Shown: positions 1 to 7,932 of the stretch, piece by piece
Layout: every line of letters begins with the position of its first letter
How positions within the stretch are numbered: position 1 is the stretch's first letter
NCBI GenBank assembly: GCA_016193395.1
Contig: JACPSH010000008.1
Location: forward strand, 1 to 64,000
Length of the DNA stretch: 64,000 bases
Direction: 5' to 3'
Origin: Gammaproteobacteria bacterium
GTDB lineage: Bacteria > Pseudomonadota > Gammaproteobacteria > Eutrophobiales > Eutrophobiaceae
The notes under the pieces: model-generated
Seen by the model: only the letters and a program-made list of their open reading frames with translations
Databases searched by the model: none
What the model was told of the DNA's origin: nothing
Made by a program: the position numbers and the translations under genes

Positions 1-168
1 ATCCCGTCACTGCTCGGACGCGAGCTGATCGACGCCGGCGAAAAGGCCGGTGTGCTGGACGCCTCCGAGGCGAAGCGCATGCGCGAATACGACGCGCGCG
101 TCATGGACGTCATTCACGTGGATGAATTCGGCCGCGACGAGTTGGCGCGCGAGGCCGTTCCGTCCTAG
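1..168 (+). CDS. fadE: Acyl-CoA dehydrogenase FadE-type, C-terminal end (partial)
   Basis: Only the last 55 codons are in the window; the frame is open from base 1 and stops with TAG at 166-168. The visible tail (ELIDAGEKAGVLDASEAKRM, then VIHVDEFGRDEL) resembles the C-terminal helical extension of gammaproteobacterial FadE, which characteristically ends with an acidic residue-rich 'I-V-D-D/E-F' stretch followed by EL. FadE catalyses the first flavin-dependent step of fatty acid beta-oxidation. The catalytic core lies outside the window, so the assignment rests on this tail alone. The stop is followed after 14 bases by dispersed palindromic repeats. Confidence 0.6.
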   Translation: MPSLLGRELIDAGEKAGVLDASEAKRMREYDARVMDVIHVDEFGRDELAREAVPS

Positions 169-182
169 TTCCTCCGTATGCC

Positions 183-375
183 GTCATTCCGGATCGGGCG
201 CAGCCCGCATCCGGAATCCAGCCCTCGTGCCGCATGGGCGGCAACGCGGCTGGACTTGACTCTGGATTCCGGACGCGCCCCCGGCATGTGCCGGGGTCGG
301 TCCGGAATGACGGAATCAGGACATTCACCTCCGCCGTCATTCCGGACTTCGCGAAGCGTGCGTCCGGAATCCTGC
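183..375. repeat. Dispersed palindromic repeats (GTCATTCCGGA / TCCGGAATGAC family)
   Basis: One unit runs from 183 to 311. It opens with GTCATTCCGG, contains TCCGGAATCCAG, then CTGGATTCCGG, and closes with TCCGGAATGAC, so it is built of nested inverted repeats. A half unit follows at 336-375 (GTCATTCCGGACTTC...TCCGGAATCC). The same family forms the array at 2425-2837. The half unit supplies the stop codon and about the last dozen residues of the neighbouring exporter gene. No open reading frame in this stretch is credible. Confidence 0.85.
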
Positions 376-1527
376 ATTTGCGTAACACACCGCCATCAGC
401 ACGCCGAGCGCGACCACGGTCCACGCAAACGGTCGCGAGGTGCCGTCGTGGAATACCCCGACCGCGAGCGCCGCCAGCCCGCCTAATCCGACTTCGATGC
501 AGATGAGCAGGGCGGCCGCCGCGCCGGTGCTGCTGGATGAGGCATTCATGGCCAATGATGGCGTGGTCGCAAACACGAGTCCGTCGCCGAGCGCGATGAG
601 GCTGCAGGCCACGGCCAGCGACGCCGGGGTCTCCATGCCTCCGAATACGGCGACGGCGAGCCACAGCGTCCCGCAGATCGATGCGGCAATGCCGATCAAC
701 ACGATCTGCTCGGCGCTGCTGACGCGCGACAGCTTCCCCGCGATCAGGCTGCCCGCGGTGAATGCCAGGACCATCAGTCCCTGGAAATATCCGAAATACT
801 CGGTCGGCAGCCCATGCTGCAGGATGAGGATGAACGGGCCGGCGGTGACGAAGGCGAAGAAGAATGCCAGGTCCGCGCCACCGATCAGCACGTAGCGCAG
901 GTATGCCCAGTTGCGCAGCAGGTCGGCGTAGTCCGCAATCACCTTGCGCAGACTCAGAGCACGCACGTCGGGTTTCGCGGACTCAGGCAGGAAGCGCCAG
1001 ATGAGCATCGTCGTGACCAGCGCGACGAGAGCAACCACGAAGAAAGTCATGCGCCAGCCGAACCAGATGTAGATGTAACCGCCCAGGATCGGCGCGGTCG
1101 CGGGCGTCAAGGCGCTGAACGCGCCGTACCAGGCGAGCGCCCGAATCTGATCGCGGTCGTCGAAGACGTCGCGGATAATGGCCAGCACGAGCACGCCCTC
1201 GACGGCCGCGGTCAGCCCCTGGAAGACGCGCATCGCGATCAGCCCGCCGATGGTTGCGGCCATGCCGCAGAGGAAACTGAACAGGGTGAACCCCACCATC
1301 CCGCCGAGCAGCACGGGGCGGCGGCCGAAGCGTTCGGAGAGCGGCCCGTACAGCAGCGTCGCCAGCGCGTAGACGATGCCATTCAGGCTCATCGTCAGCT
1401 TGACCGTTGCCGCGTCCGTGCCGAAGTATTCCGGCAGGTGCGCGAGGCTGGGCGTGTAGATGTCGGTGGACATGAGCGCCACCGAGCTCGTCAGGATCAG
1501 GATCGCGAGTACAAGATTCTGGTTCAT
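337..1527 (-). CDS. MFS drug-resistance transporter, Bcr/CflA type
   Basis: The 396-residue product has about 12 hydrophobic segments, as in the major facilitator superfamily. The N-terminus (STDIYTPSLAHLPEYFG) has the acidic and proline pattern of the Bcr/CflA group, and the loop after TM2 (GPLSERFGRRPVLLGG) is the MFS motif A. It probably sits in the inner membrane and exports drugs or small metabolites in exchange for protons. I chose the ATG at 1525-1527 because the longer open frame upstream overlaps the divergent hisN-like gene and has no homologous look. The C-terminal tail FRTHASRSPE and the stop codon are encoded by a dispersed palindromic repeat, so the native tail was probably replaced. 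Substrate unknown. Confidence 0.85.
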   Translation of the reverse strand: MNQNLVLAILILTSSVALMSTDIYTPSLAHLPEYFGTDAATVKLTMSLNGIVYALATLLYGPLSERFGRRPVLLGGMVGFTLFSFLCGMAATIGGLIAMRVFQGLTAAVEGVLVLAIIRDVFDDRDQIRALAWYGAFSALTPATAPILGGYIYIWFGWRMTFFVVALVALVTTMLIWRFLPESAKPDVRALSLRKVIADYADLLRNWAYLRYVLIGGADLAFFFAFVTAGPFILILQHGLPTEYFGYFQGLMVLAFTAGSLIAGKLSRVSSAEQIVLIGIAASICGTLWLAVAVFGGMETPASLAVACSLIALGDGLVFATTPSLAMNASSSSTGAAAALLICIEVGLGGLAALAVGVFHDGTSRPFAWTVVALGVLMAVCYANAGFRTHASRSPE

Positions 1528-1608
1528 TTCGTCTGTTCCGCCGCGCCGCCATGCTACACTGCGCGCGCTTCCTCCTGCGCCGATTTTCCACCGGACGAAA
1601 TCGTTTCC

Positions 1609-2409
1609 ATGACCCCTGCATCGAACGACGCCGCGCGTTATCTCGAATTCGCCATGGACGTGATCGAGCAGGCGGGCGCGATCGCGCTGAAGTACTTCCG
1701 CACCGAACTGGAGGTCATCAACAAGGCGAAGAAGCGCGAGTACGATCCGGTCACGCGCGCGGACCGGGAGATCGAGGAATACATCCGCGGCCGCATCCGC
1801 GAGACATTCCCTAATCACGCCATCATCGGCGAGGAGTTCGGCTACCAGAGTGGCGGCAGTCCCTACTCGTGGCTGATCGATCCCATCGACGGCACCAAGG
1901 GGTTTATCACCGGTTCGCCCATGTGGGGCGTGCTCCTCGGCCTGATGGAGGCCGAATACTGCATCACCGGCCTGCTGCGCCAGCCGTTTCTGGGTGAGAC
2001 GTACTACGGCAGCCCGGCCGGCGCCTTCCTCCTGGATCATGCCGGACGCACGCCACTGAAGACGCGTGACACGCGCTCGATGGACGAGGCCATCGTCTGT
2101 TGCACGCATCCCGGCATGTTCCTCACCGAGGACGCGCGGCGGGGTTTCGATCGCGCGGCGCGATCTTGCGCCTTCACGCGCTTCGGCACGGATTGCTACG
2201 GCTATGCGCTGCTGGCCCGGGGATTCGTGGATTTGGTCGTGGAAGGCGATCTCGAGGCCTACGATATCGTTCCGTTGATCCCGATCGTCGAAGGGGCGGG
2301 CGGCATCGTCACGGACTGGCAGGGCGGTTCCGCGAACCGGGGCGGCACCGTCGTCGCCGCTGCCAACCGTGCGCTCCACGCCCGAACGCTGGAATTGCTG
2401 AATTCCTGA
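1609..2409 (+). CDS. hisN: Histidinol-phosphatase, inositol-monophosphatase family (HisN-like)
   Basis: The 266-residue protein has the metal-binding motifs of the inositol monophosphatase fold: GEE at 74-76, DPIDGT at 91-96, and a later DLEAYDIVPLIPIVEGAGG segment supplying the last metal-ligand Asp. The combination DPIDGTKGF and GGIVTDW fits the HisN branch, which dephosphorylates L-histidinol phosphate in histidine synthesis, better than the SuhB or CysQ branches. I cannot exclude CysQ-like activity. The ATG at 1609 is used; the longer upstream frame overlaps the divergent exporter. The intergenic space to the exporter start is 81 bp and must hold both promoters. A repeat array begins 15 bases after the stop. 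Confidence 0.75.
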   Translation: MTPASNDAARYLEFAMDVIEQAGAIALKYFRTELEVINKAKKREYDPVTRADREIEEYIRGRIRETFPNHAIIGEEFGYQSGGSPYSWLIDPIDGTKGFITGSPMWGVLLGLMEAEYCITGLLRQPFLGETYYGSPAGAFLLDHAGRTPLKTRDTRSMDEAIVCCTHPGMFLTEDARRGFDRAARSCAFTRFGTDCYGYALLARGFVDLVVEGDLEAYDIVPLIPIVEGAGGIVTDWQGGSANRGGTVVAAANRALHARTLELLNS

Positions 2410-2424
2410 ATGGCCTTACGCGTC

Positions 2425-2837
2425 GTCATTCCGGATCGGCCGCAGACCGATTCCGGAATCCAGCCCCGATGCGATTTCAAGCGCGACAGGGCCCGTCTGG
2501 CGCGTTGCGCCTGGATTCCGGACGTTTGCTTCGCAAAGTCCGGAATGACATTCCTTCATGCCGTCATTCCGGATCGGCCGCAGACCGATTCCGGAATCCA
2601 GCCCTGATGCGATTTCAAGCGCGACAGGGCCCGTCTGGCGCGTTGCGCCTGGATTCCGGACGTTTGCTTCGCAAAGTCCGGAATGACATTCCTTCATGCC
2701 GTCATTCCGGAACGGCCGCAGGCCGCTTCCGGAATCCAGCCTTGACGCGGAATCAACCGCGACAGGGCGCCGGTCTTACACGTCGTGATTGGATTCTGGA
2801 CGCTGATCCGGCTACGCCGGAATCGGTCCGGAATGAC
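2425..2837. repeat. Three tandem 138-bp palindromic units
   Basis: Units start at 2425, 2563 and 2701, an exact 138-bp period. The first two are nearly identical; the third is diverged. Each unit has two hairpin-forming halves: GTCATTCCGG...TCCGGAATCCAG and CTGGATTCCGG...TCCGGAATGAC, separated by a spacer containing GCGCGACAGGGC. The array lies between the hisN-like gene and the CDGSH gene and contains no convincing coding sequence, although frames stay open through it because the period is a multiple of three. Confidence 0.9.
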
Positions 2838-2915
2838 TCCCCTGCATATCGGCGGCCGGGCGTACAATACGCATCACGACTGCCAGTCCCTCTACACCGT
2901 GCGGGAGGAACAGCC

Positions 2916-3158
2916 ATGGACCAGCCCAACATCGCCCAGAAGGCGCCGATGGTCGTCAACGTCGAAGCGGGGAAGACCTACTGGTGGTGCGCGTGCGGCC
3001 GTTCGAAGAACCAGCCGTTCTGCGACGGTTCACACAAGGGTTCGAGCTTCAGCCCGATGGAGTGGAAGGCCACGGCCAGCGAGCAGCAATGGTTCTGCTG
3101 CTGCAAGCACTCGGCGAAGAAGCCGTTCTGCGACGGGACGCACAAGCGGCTGGCGTAA
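2916..3158 (+). CDS. CDGSH iron-sulfur protein with two tandem CDGSH domains
   Basis: This 80-residue protein carries two CDGSH motifs with identical spacing: Cys25, Cys27, Cys36 and His40, then Cys61, Cys63, Cys72 and His76 (PFCDGSH and PFCDGTH). Each set would hold one [2Fe-2S] cluster with the 3-Cys/1-His coordination known for this family. Such small soluble proteins are thought to act in electron transfer or iron-sulfur/redox sensing; the precise role is unknown. A good ribosome binding site (GGGAGGAA, 2903-2910) precedes the ATG. The stop codon abuts the stop of the convergent ddl gene with no spacer. Confidence 0.9.
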   Translation: MDQPNIAQKAPMVVNVEAGKTYWWCACGRSKNQPFCDGSHKGSSFSPMEWKATASEQQWFCCCKHSAKKPFCDGTHKRLA

Positions 3159-4295
3159 CTACCCAGTCAGCGCCCCCGCGGCGCCCTTCGGCAGCTCGAT
3201 GGAGTATTTGGTGCGCTGCTTCTCCCGGTGCTGCGCGAGCGCGAACTCGATCAGCCGATCGATCAGATCGCGGTAGACGATCCCGCTCGCTTCCCACAGT
3301 TTCGGGTACATGCTGATCGAGGTGAAGCCGGGGATGGTGTTGATCTCGTTGACGTAGATCTTCCCGGTGCGGCGCTCGAGGAAGAAGTCCACGCGCGCCA
3401 TGCCGGCCGCTTCAACAGCCCGGAAGGCACGCGCCGCGTAATCCTGGAATTTCTTCACCTGCGCCCTGGTCAGCTTCGCCGGGATCACGAGCCGCGTGCC
3501 TTCCTCGAGGTACTTCGCCGTGTAATCGTAGAACTCGCGGTGCGGAACGATCTCGCCTGGCACGGACGCCATGGGTCTGGCGTTGCCGAGCACTGCCACT
3601 TCGATTTCGCGCGCGTCGATCGCTCGTTCGACCATGACCTTCTGCGCGAATGGCGCCGCCGCGTTCAACGCGGCTGTGAGTTCGCCGGGCTTCTTGACCT
3701 TGGTCATGCCGACCGAGGAGCCGAGCGTCGCGGGTTTCACGAACACGGGACACTTGAGCTTCTTCCACACTGTGCGCAGGACCTGTTTCGGCTGCGCCTG
3801 CCATTCACTGCGCTGGATGGCGACGTAATCGGCGACCGGAAGTCGTTCCTGGCGGAACAGCCGTTTCTGCACGTCCTTGTCCATGCCGACCGCGGAGGCC
3901 AGCACGCCCGATCCCACGTACGGCAGTCCGGCAAGCTCGAGCAGACCCTGGATGGTTCCGTCCTCGCCGAAGGTGCCGTGCAGCGCCGGGAACACGACAT
4001 CCACGCGCACGGCGCCCTCGCTGCCCGGCCCCATCGGCACGAGCATCGCGGCCTCCGGATCGCCCGGCAGCATCATGCGCTGCCCGCTTCTCAGCACTTC
4101 GGGGAGGAGCTTGCGGGAGTGGCCGCCCACCAGCCAGCGGCCGTCCTTGCTGATGCCGATCGGCACGGCTTCGTACTTCGCGGGATCGAGCGCACGGATC
4201 ACGCTGGCCGCGGAAACCAACGACACCTCGTGTTCGCCGGATCGTCCGCCAAAAAGCACGCCTACACGCAAACGTTTTTTCTCCGTCATGATCAT
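3159..4295 (-). CDS. ddl: D-alanine--D-alanine ligase
   Basis: The product (378 residues, or 376 if the second ATG is used) is a cytoplasmic ATP-grasp enzyme joining two D-alanines for peptidoglycan. The N-terminal VLFGGRSGEHEVSLVSA motif is diagnostic. FPALHGTFGEDGTIQGLLE follows, and the ATP-grasp C-terminal metal site is seen in YVNEINTIPGFTS. The length matches the DdlA class. The start ATG at 4293-4295 overlaps the stop of the upstream ATP-grasp gene (ATGA), so the two are probably translationally coupled. This gene is not in a division/cell-wall (mra/dcw) cluster, suggesting either a second Ddl or a relocated one. Confidence 0.93.
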   Translation of the reverse strand: MIMTEKKRLRVGVLFGGRSGEHEVSLVSAASVIRALDPAKYEAVPIGISKDGRWLVGGHSRKLLPEVLRSGQRMMLPGDPEAAMLVPMGPGSEGAVRVDVVFPALHGTFGEDGTIQGLLELAGLPYVGSGVLASAVGMDKDVQKRLFRQERLPVADYVAIQRSEWQAQPKQVLRTVWKKLKCPVFVKPATLGSSVGMTKVKKPGELTAALNAAAPFAQKVMVERAIDAREIEVAVLGNARPMASVPGEIVPHREFYDYTAKYLEEGTRLVIPAKLTRAQVKKFQDYAARAFRAVEAAGMARVDFFLERRTGKIYVNEINTIPGFTSISMYPKLWEASGIVYRDLIDRLIEFALAQHREKQRTKYSIELPKGAAGALTG

Positions 4296-5239
4296 CTCCG
4301 GTTGCCGTCCCGCGCCTGCCGCGCCGCGGACGATTGGCGATCCGTATTCAGGCGACGCAGCAGGTCGTCGGCAAGCAACTCCGCGATATCAACGGGGTGC
4401 ACGGACTGCAAGCCGCGCCAGGCCGGCACCCCGTTCACCTCGAGCACGAGGTATCGTCCGTCGGCATCGCGGATGATATCAACGCCGGTGTAAAAGGTTC
4501 CGGTCGCGGCGGCGGATCGTTCCGCCAGGTCGCGCAGTTCCTCCGTCAGCACGGCGGGCAGGCACTGGCCGCCGCGCGCGCGGTTGGTGATCCAGTTGCC
4601 GGATACGCGCTCCATGGCCGCCACGGCCTGTCCGGAAATGACGAACACGCGCCAGTCGCGTCCGCCCGGTCCCGGTTGCTCCACGAAACGTTGCAGGTAG
4701 TAGATCCCTTCGACCTGTTCGCGCGGCGGCAGGCGATCCGGCGCATCGACGAGCAGCAGTCCGCGGCCGCAGTTGCCGAACAGGGGCTTCTGCACCAGCC
4801 GGTGTCCGGCGCGCATCTCGCCGGCCGCGATGGCGCGCGCGGCGTCTTCGGATTCGCAAACCCAGTATGGCGGGGTCGGGATATCGAACCGCCCGAGCAG
4901 CTGGCTGGTCATGGCCTTGTCCACGGTGCGCTCGATAGCGCGCGCCGGGTTGTAGACGACGCAGCCCAGGTCGCCGAGCGCGTGCAGGATATCGAGGCGG
5001 AACGAGACCTCCTCGAAGGTGCCATCCGGCACGGCACGCACCATGGCAGCTTCCGGCAGCGTGTCCTCGAACCCCGGCAGGAACATCCCTGATTTCGCGG
5101 CGGCGCCGAAGCGGCAGTCGCGCAGCGAGACGACCCGGGCGTCCGCGTTGCGCCGGGCAAACGCACGCAACAGGCGTTTCTCGTGCCAACCCGTGTTGTC
5201 GGAGAAAATGGCGATGCGCGGCGGGGTCACTGGCGACAT
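4292..5239 (-). CDS. RimK-like ATP-grasp ligase
   Basis: The 315-residue protein starts MSPVTPPRIAIFSDNTGWHE and shows a RimK-like ATP-grasp layout: QKPLFGNCGRGLLLV as the ATP-binding glycine-rich loop, and DIIRDADGRYLVLEVNGVPAW as the metal-binding Glu/Asn end. RimK-type enzymes add glutamate or other amino acids to proteins or cofactors. To my recollection, a RimK-like ATP-grasp protein with a similar N-terminus occurs in the tetrahydromethanopterin C1 clusters of methylotrophs, next to another ATP-grasp gene, as here. That link is inference. I chose the ATG at 5239 over the ORF start at 5317 because the extra residues are unlike the family and would overlap the divergent gene. Confidence 0.7.
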   Translation of the reverse strand: MSPVTPPRIAIFSDNTGWHEKRLLRAFARRNADARVVSLRDCRFGAAAKSGMFLPGFEDTLPEAAMVRAVPDGTFEEVSFRLDILHALGDLGCVVYNPARAIERTVDKAMTSQLLGRFDIPTPPYWVCESEDAARAIAAGEMRAGHRLVQKPLFGNCGRGLLLVDAPDRLPPREQVEGIYYLQRFVEQPGPGGRDWRVFVISGQAVAAMERVSGNWITNRARGGQCLPAVLTEELRDLAERSAAATGTFYTGVDIIRDADGRYLVLEVNGVPAWRGLQSVHPVDIAELLADDLLRRLNTDRQSSAARQARDGNRR

Positions 5240-5291
5240 TTTTATCACGGTTTCCCGCGGGCGGCCAATCTGTGAGACTGCGCACCTGCCC

Positions 5292-6416
5292 ATGGTCCAG
5301 CCTGAACTCATTGTCATCGGCGCCAGCGCGCGCGCCGCGGCTTTCTCCGCCGCGCGCGCCGGGTTTTCCCCGTGGTGGATCGATCAGTTCGGCGACGCCG
5401 ATCTGCGCGAGGCGTTCCCCGGCCGGCGCGTGCCGCCACGCGATTATCCGCGCGGAATCGTGGACGCCATCGACGCGGCGCCGCGCGCGCCCTGGATCTA
5501 CACCGGCGCGCTGGAGAACCATCTCAAAGTGCTGGAACGCGTTGCCGCCATGCGTCCGCTGCTCGGCAACGGCCGATCCGTGTGTGAGCGCGTCCGCAGC
5601 CCCTGGCTGGTGCAGGTCTGCCTGCGCGATGCCGGGATCCCCTTTCCCGATACGCCGCCGTTCGACAGCGCGCCGGGATCAGGCGGGGACTGGCTGGTCA
5701 AACCGCTGCGCGGCGCCGGGGGACAGGGAATCCGGCGGCTCCGCCCGGGATCGGATGCGGGGCCGGGTTGTTATGTGCAGCGGCGGCTCGCCGGCGAGAG
5801 CGACTCCGCGGTATTCGTCGGCAACGGCAGGGAAGCTTTCCTGCTAGGCATCACCCGGCAGCTCGTCGGATTGCCGCAGTTCAACGCTTCTGCATTCAGC
5901 TATTGCGGCAGCATCGGTCCGGCGGCGGACTCCGGTGACGAGCGTAAACAATGGCGGCGGATCGGCTCCGTGCTCGCCACGGAATTTCGCCTGGTCGGGA
6001 TCTTTGGCGTGGACGCGGTGCGCGCGCCCGCGGGGATCACGCCGGTGGAAGTCAATCCGCGCTATACGGCCTCGGTGGAAGTGCTCGAACGCGCGCTCGG
6101 CGTGTCCGCGATCAGATTGCATGTGGAGGCCTGCGAGGGAAAGCTGCCCGCCGAGGCCGGCGCCGCCAGCGGCATGTTCGTCGGCAAGGCCTGCCTGTTT
6201 GCGCCGCGCGATCTGGCGGTGCCCGATCCGGGCGCGTGGATCGGCAAAAACGTCCCGGAGGGCGATGTGCAGATCGCCGATATCCCGGCGCCGGACACGC
6301 GCATCGCCGCGGGCGCGCCGATCCTGACTTTGCTGGTGCGGGCAAATGCCGCGGAGACGTGCGCTGAACTCCTGTCAGCGCAGGCGCGCCGGATTTACGA
6401 TGATCTCGGGGTGTAA
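5292..6416 (+). CDS. ATP-grasp domain protein, possibly OrfY-like of C1 clusters
   Basis: The 374-residue protein begins MVQPELIVIGASARAAAFSA, a pattern I associate with the ATP-grasp protein (OrfY) of tetrahydromethanopterin-linked C1-transfer clusters. The ATP-grasp core is recognisable in WLVKPLRGAGGQGIRRL (nucleotide loop), YVQRRLAGESDSAVFVG, and GVDAVRAPAGITPVEVNPRY (metal site and Asn). A C-terminal region of about 80 residues follows. The gene is divergent from the RimK-like gene, with 52 bp between starts. No other methanopterin gene is in the window. The substrate is unknown. Confidence 0.65.
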   Translation: MVQPELIVIGASARAAAFSAARAGFSPWWIDQFGDADLREAFPGRRVPPRDYPRGIVDAIDAAPRAPWIYTGALENHLKVLERVAAMRPLLGNGRSVCERVRSPWLVQVCLRDAGIPFPDTPPFDSAPGSGGDWLVKPLRGAGGQGIRRLRPGSDAGPGCYVQRRLAGESDSAVFVGNGREAFLLGITRQLVGLPQFNASAFSYCGSIGPAADSGDERKQWRRIGSVLATEFRLVGIFGVDAVRAPAGITPVEVNPRYTASVEVLERALGVSAIRLHVEACEGKLPAEAGAASGMFVGKACLFAPRDLAVPDPGAWIGKNVPEGDVQIADIPAPDTRIAAGAPILTLLVRANAAETCAELLSAQARRIYDDLGV

Positions 6417-6599
6417 CCCCCCCGGGCCTGGTTGCGGGGCCGATGCAAACTGCGGCGTGCGGTTTACCGACATTGCAATTTTTTGATCCATACTATGCAG
6501 TCGCCGGTGCAGCGGCTGGCGGTGTTACCCGCCGGCCTCGACTGTCAGGCCGGTGGCGGCAGTCTTGCATCTGGCTCAGTGGCATCGGGGGATGAATAA

Positions 6600-7709
6600 T
6601 TGAGTACCGCGCTGATTCTTTCGGGCGGCGGCGCCCGCGCGTCCTACCAGGTCGGGGTGCTGCGCGGTATTTCCGAAATCATCGGCAAGGAGCGGCAGCC
6701 CTTCGAGATCATCTGCGGCACTTCGGCCGGCGCGATCAACGCCGCGTACATGGCTTCGTACATACAGTCCCCGGGCGAGGGCGTGGCGCGGCTATACGAT
6801 GCCTGGCGCGAAATTTCGGCCGCCGATGTCTACGACACGAGCTGGTCGGGCGTGCTGAAGAGCCTGGGCAGCATCCTCTGGGGCGTCATCAGCAACTCGA
6901 GCGAAGGCATGCCCTCCGCCATGCTCGATAATGCGCCCCTGCGGCAGCTTCTCTCCCGCTGGCTCGACTTCGACGCGATCCGCAACAACATCGCTTCGGG
7001 GGTATTGCGCGATCTGTGCATTACGGCCATGAATTACAGCACCGGCGAATCGGTCGCCTTTCATGAGGGCGCGGACCCGGTTGCCTGGCGGCGCGTGCAC
7101 CGGGTCGGCCAGCCCGCGATCCTGTCCATCGATCACATCATGGCCTCCAGCGCCATCCCTATCCTGTTTCCGCCGCAGACGATCAACGGGCATTATTTCG
7201 GCGACGGCGCGCTGCGGCAATTGAATCCGCTGAGCCCGGCGCTGCATCTGGGCGCGCGCCGGCTGTTCATCGTCGGTGTCAGCGCCAATCCACGGACCAC
7301 GGATGTCCCGGTCAACGAGGAGCCTCCGACCATCGCACAGATGGCCGGTCATCTGCTCAACCGCGAGTTTATCGACAACCTCGAGGCGGATATCGAACAT
7401 GCTGAAAAAATCAATGAACTGGTCGCCCAAACGGGCCGGCGAGGACCGGAGAGGATAGGCGCCCACGGCGTGGAGATACTCGTCATCACGCCGTCCATCT
7501 CCTTCGACGAGGTTGCTACGCGCTACATCAGCCGGCAGCCGTCCAGCATGCGCCTCCTTTTCCGCCTCATCGGCGCGCGCGGCCGCGGGGCGGGAGCGAG
7601 TTTTGCCAGCTACCTGCTGTTCGACGGCGGCTTCTGCACCGAGCTGATCGACGCCGGCTACCGCGACGCCATGGACAGCGCGCAGGAGATCCGCGCCTTC
7701 CTGTCCTGA
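6600..7709 (+). CDS. Patatin-like phospholipase
   Basis: The 369-residue protein has the patatin Ser-Asp dyad. There is a glycine-rich oxyanion loop near the N-terminus (LSGGGARASYQVGVL), the nucleophile elbow GTSAG with Ser42, and the catalytic Asp in FGDGALRQ near residue 200. It would hydrolyse acyl ester bonds of phospholipids or other lipids. There is no signal peptide. Translation appears to start at TTG (6600), as no in-frame ATG precedes the conserved strand, and a purine-rich GGGGGATGAA lies just upstream. The 183 bp before it hold no other gene; downstream it converges on the permease gene. Confidence 0.88.
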   Translation: MSTALILSGGGARASYQVGVLRGISEIIGKERQPFEIICGTSAGAINAAYMASYIQSPGEGVARLYDAWREISAADVYDTSWSGVLKSLGSILWGVISNSSEGMPSAMLDNAPLRQLLSRWLDFDAIRNNIASGVLRDLCITAMNYSTGESVAFHEGADPVAWRRVHRVGQPAILSIDHIMASSAIPILFPPQTINGHYFGDGALRQLNPLSPALHLGARRLFIVGVSANPRTTDVPVNEEPPTIAQMAGHLLNREFIDNLEADIEHAEKINELVAQTGRRGPERIGAHGVEILVITPSISFDEVATRYISRQPSSMRLLFRLIGARGRGAGASFASYLLFDGGFCTELIDAGYRDAMDSAQEIRAFLS

Positions 7710-7795
7710 GACGGTATTCTTTTTCGAGGCCCGGAGCGTCCGTACCGGCCAAACCTTCCGGCGGGATTCATCCGAGGGTGTTGAACGGACGCGTG

Positions 7796-7886
7796 GCACC
7801 GGGAACCCCTGCTCCGCGCGCAGCGGGAGGGCGTTACCGCTGACTGGTTCAAGCGAGCACGGACAGGGGTGCCCGGTGACAGGACC
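7796..7886 (+). repeat. 90-bp imperfect palindromic element, copy A
   Basis: The ends form a long stem: ACCGGGAACCCCTGCTCCG at the left pairs with GGACAGGGGTGCCCGGT at the right. The middle carries GCGCGCAGCGGGAGGGC and AAGCGAGCAC. The same architecture recurs at 12060-12150 and 59956-60042 with compensatory stem changes. This copy lies in the 223-bp gap between the convergent patatin and permease genes. Confidence 0.75.
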
Positions 7887-7932
7887 CGTCCGCTGACCAA
7901 CTCAACAATGATTCCGGCCGGATCGCGCTGGC

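Noticed and set aside
110-664. 184-residue leftward open frame at the window's left edge
   Set aside because: It runs through palindromic repeats and the wrong frame of the exporter; the composition is Arg/Gly-rich as expected for a shadow frame.
814-1608. Long N-terminal extension of the hisN-like frame
   Set aside because: It overlaps the divergent transporter gene completely; conserved sequence begins at the ATG at 1609.
2416-2697. 93-residue leftward frame with an internal repeat
   Set aside because: It is a translation of the 138-bp palindromic array, and the apparent protein repeat is only the DNA repeat.
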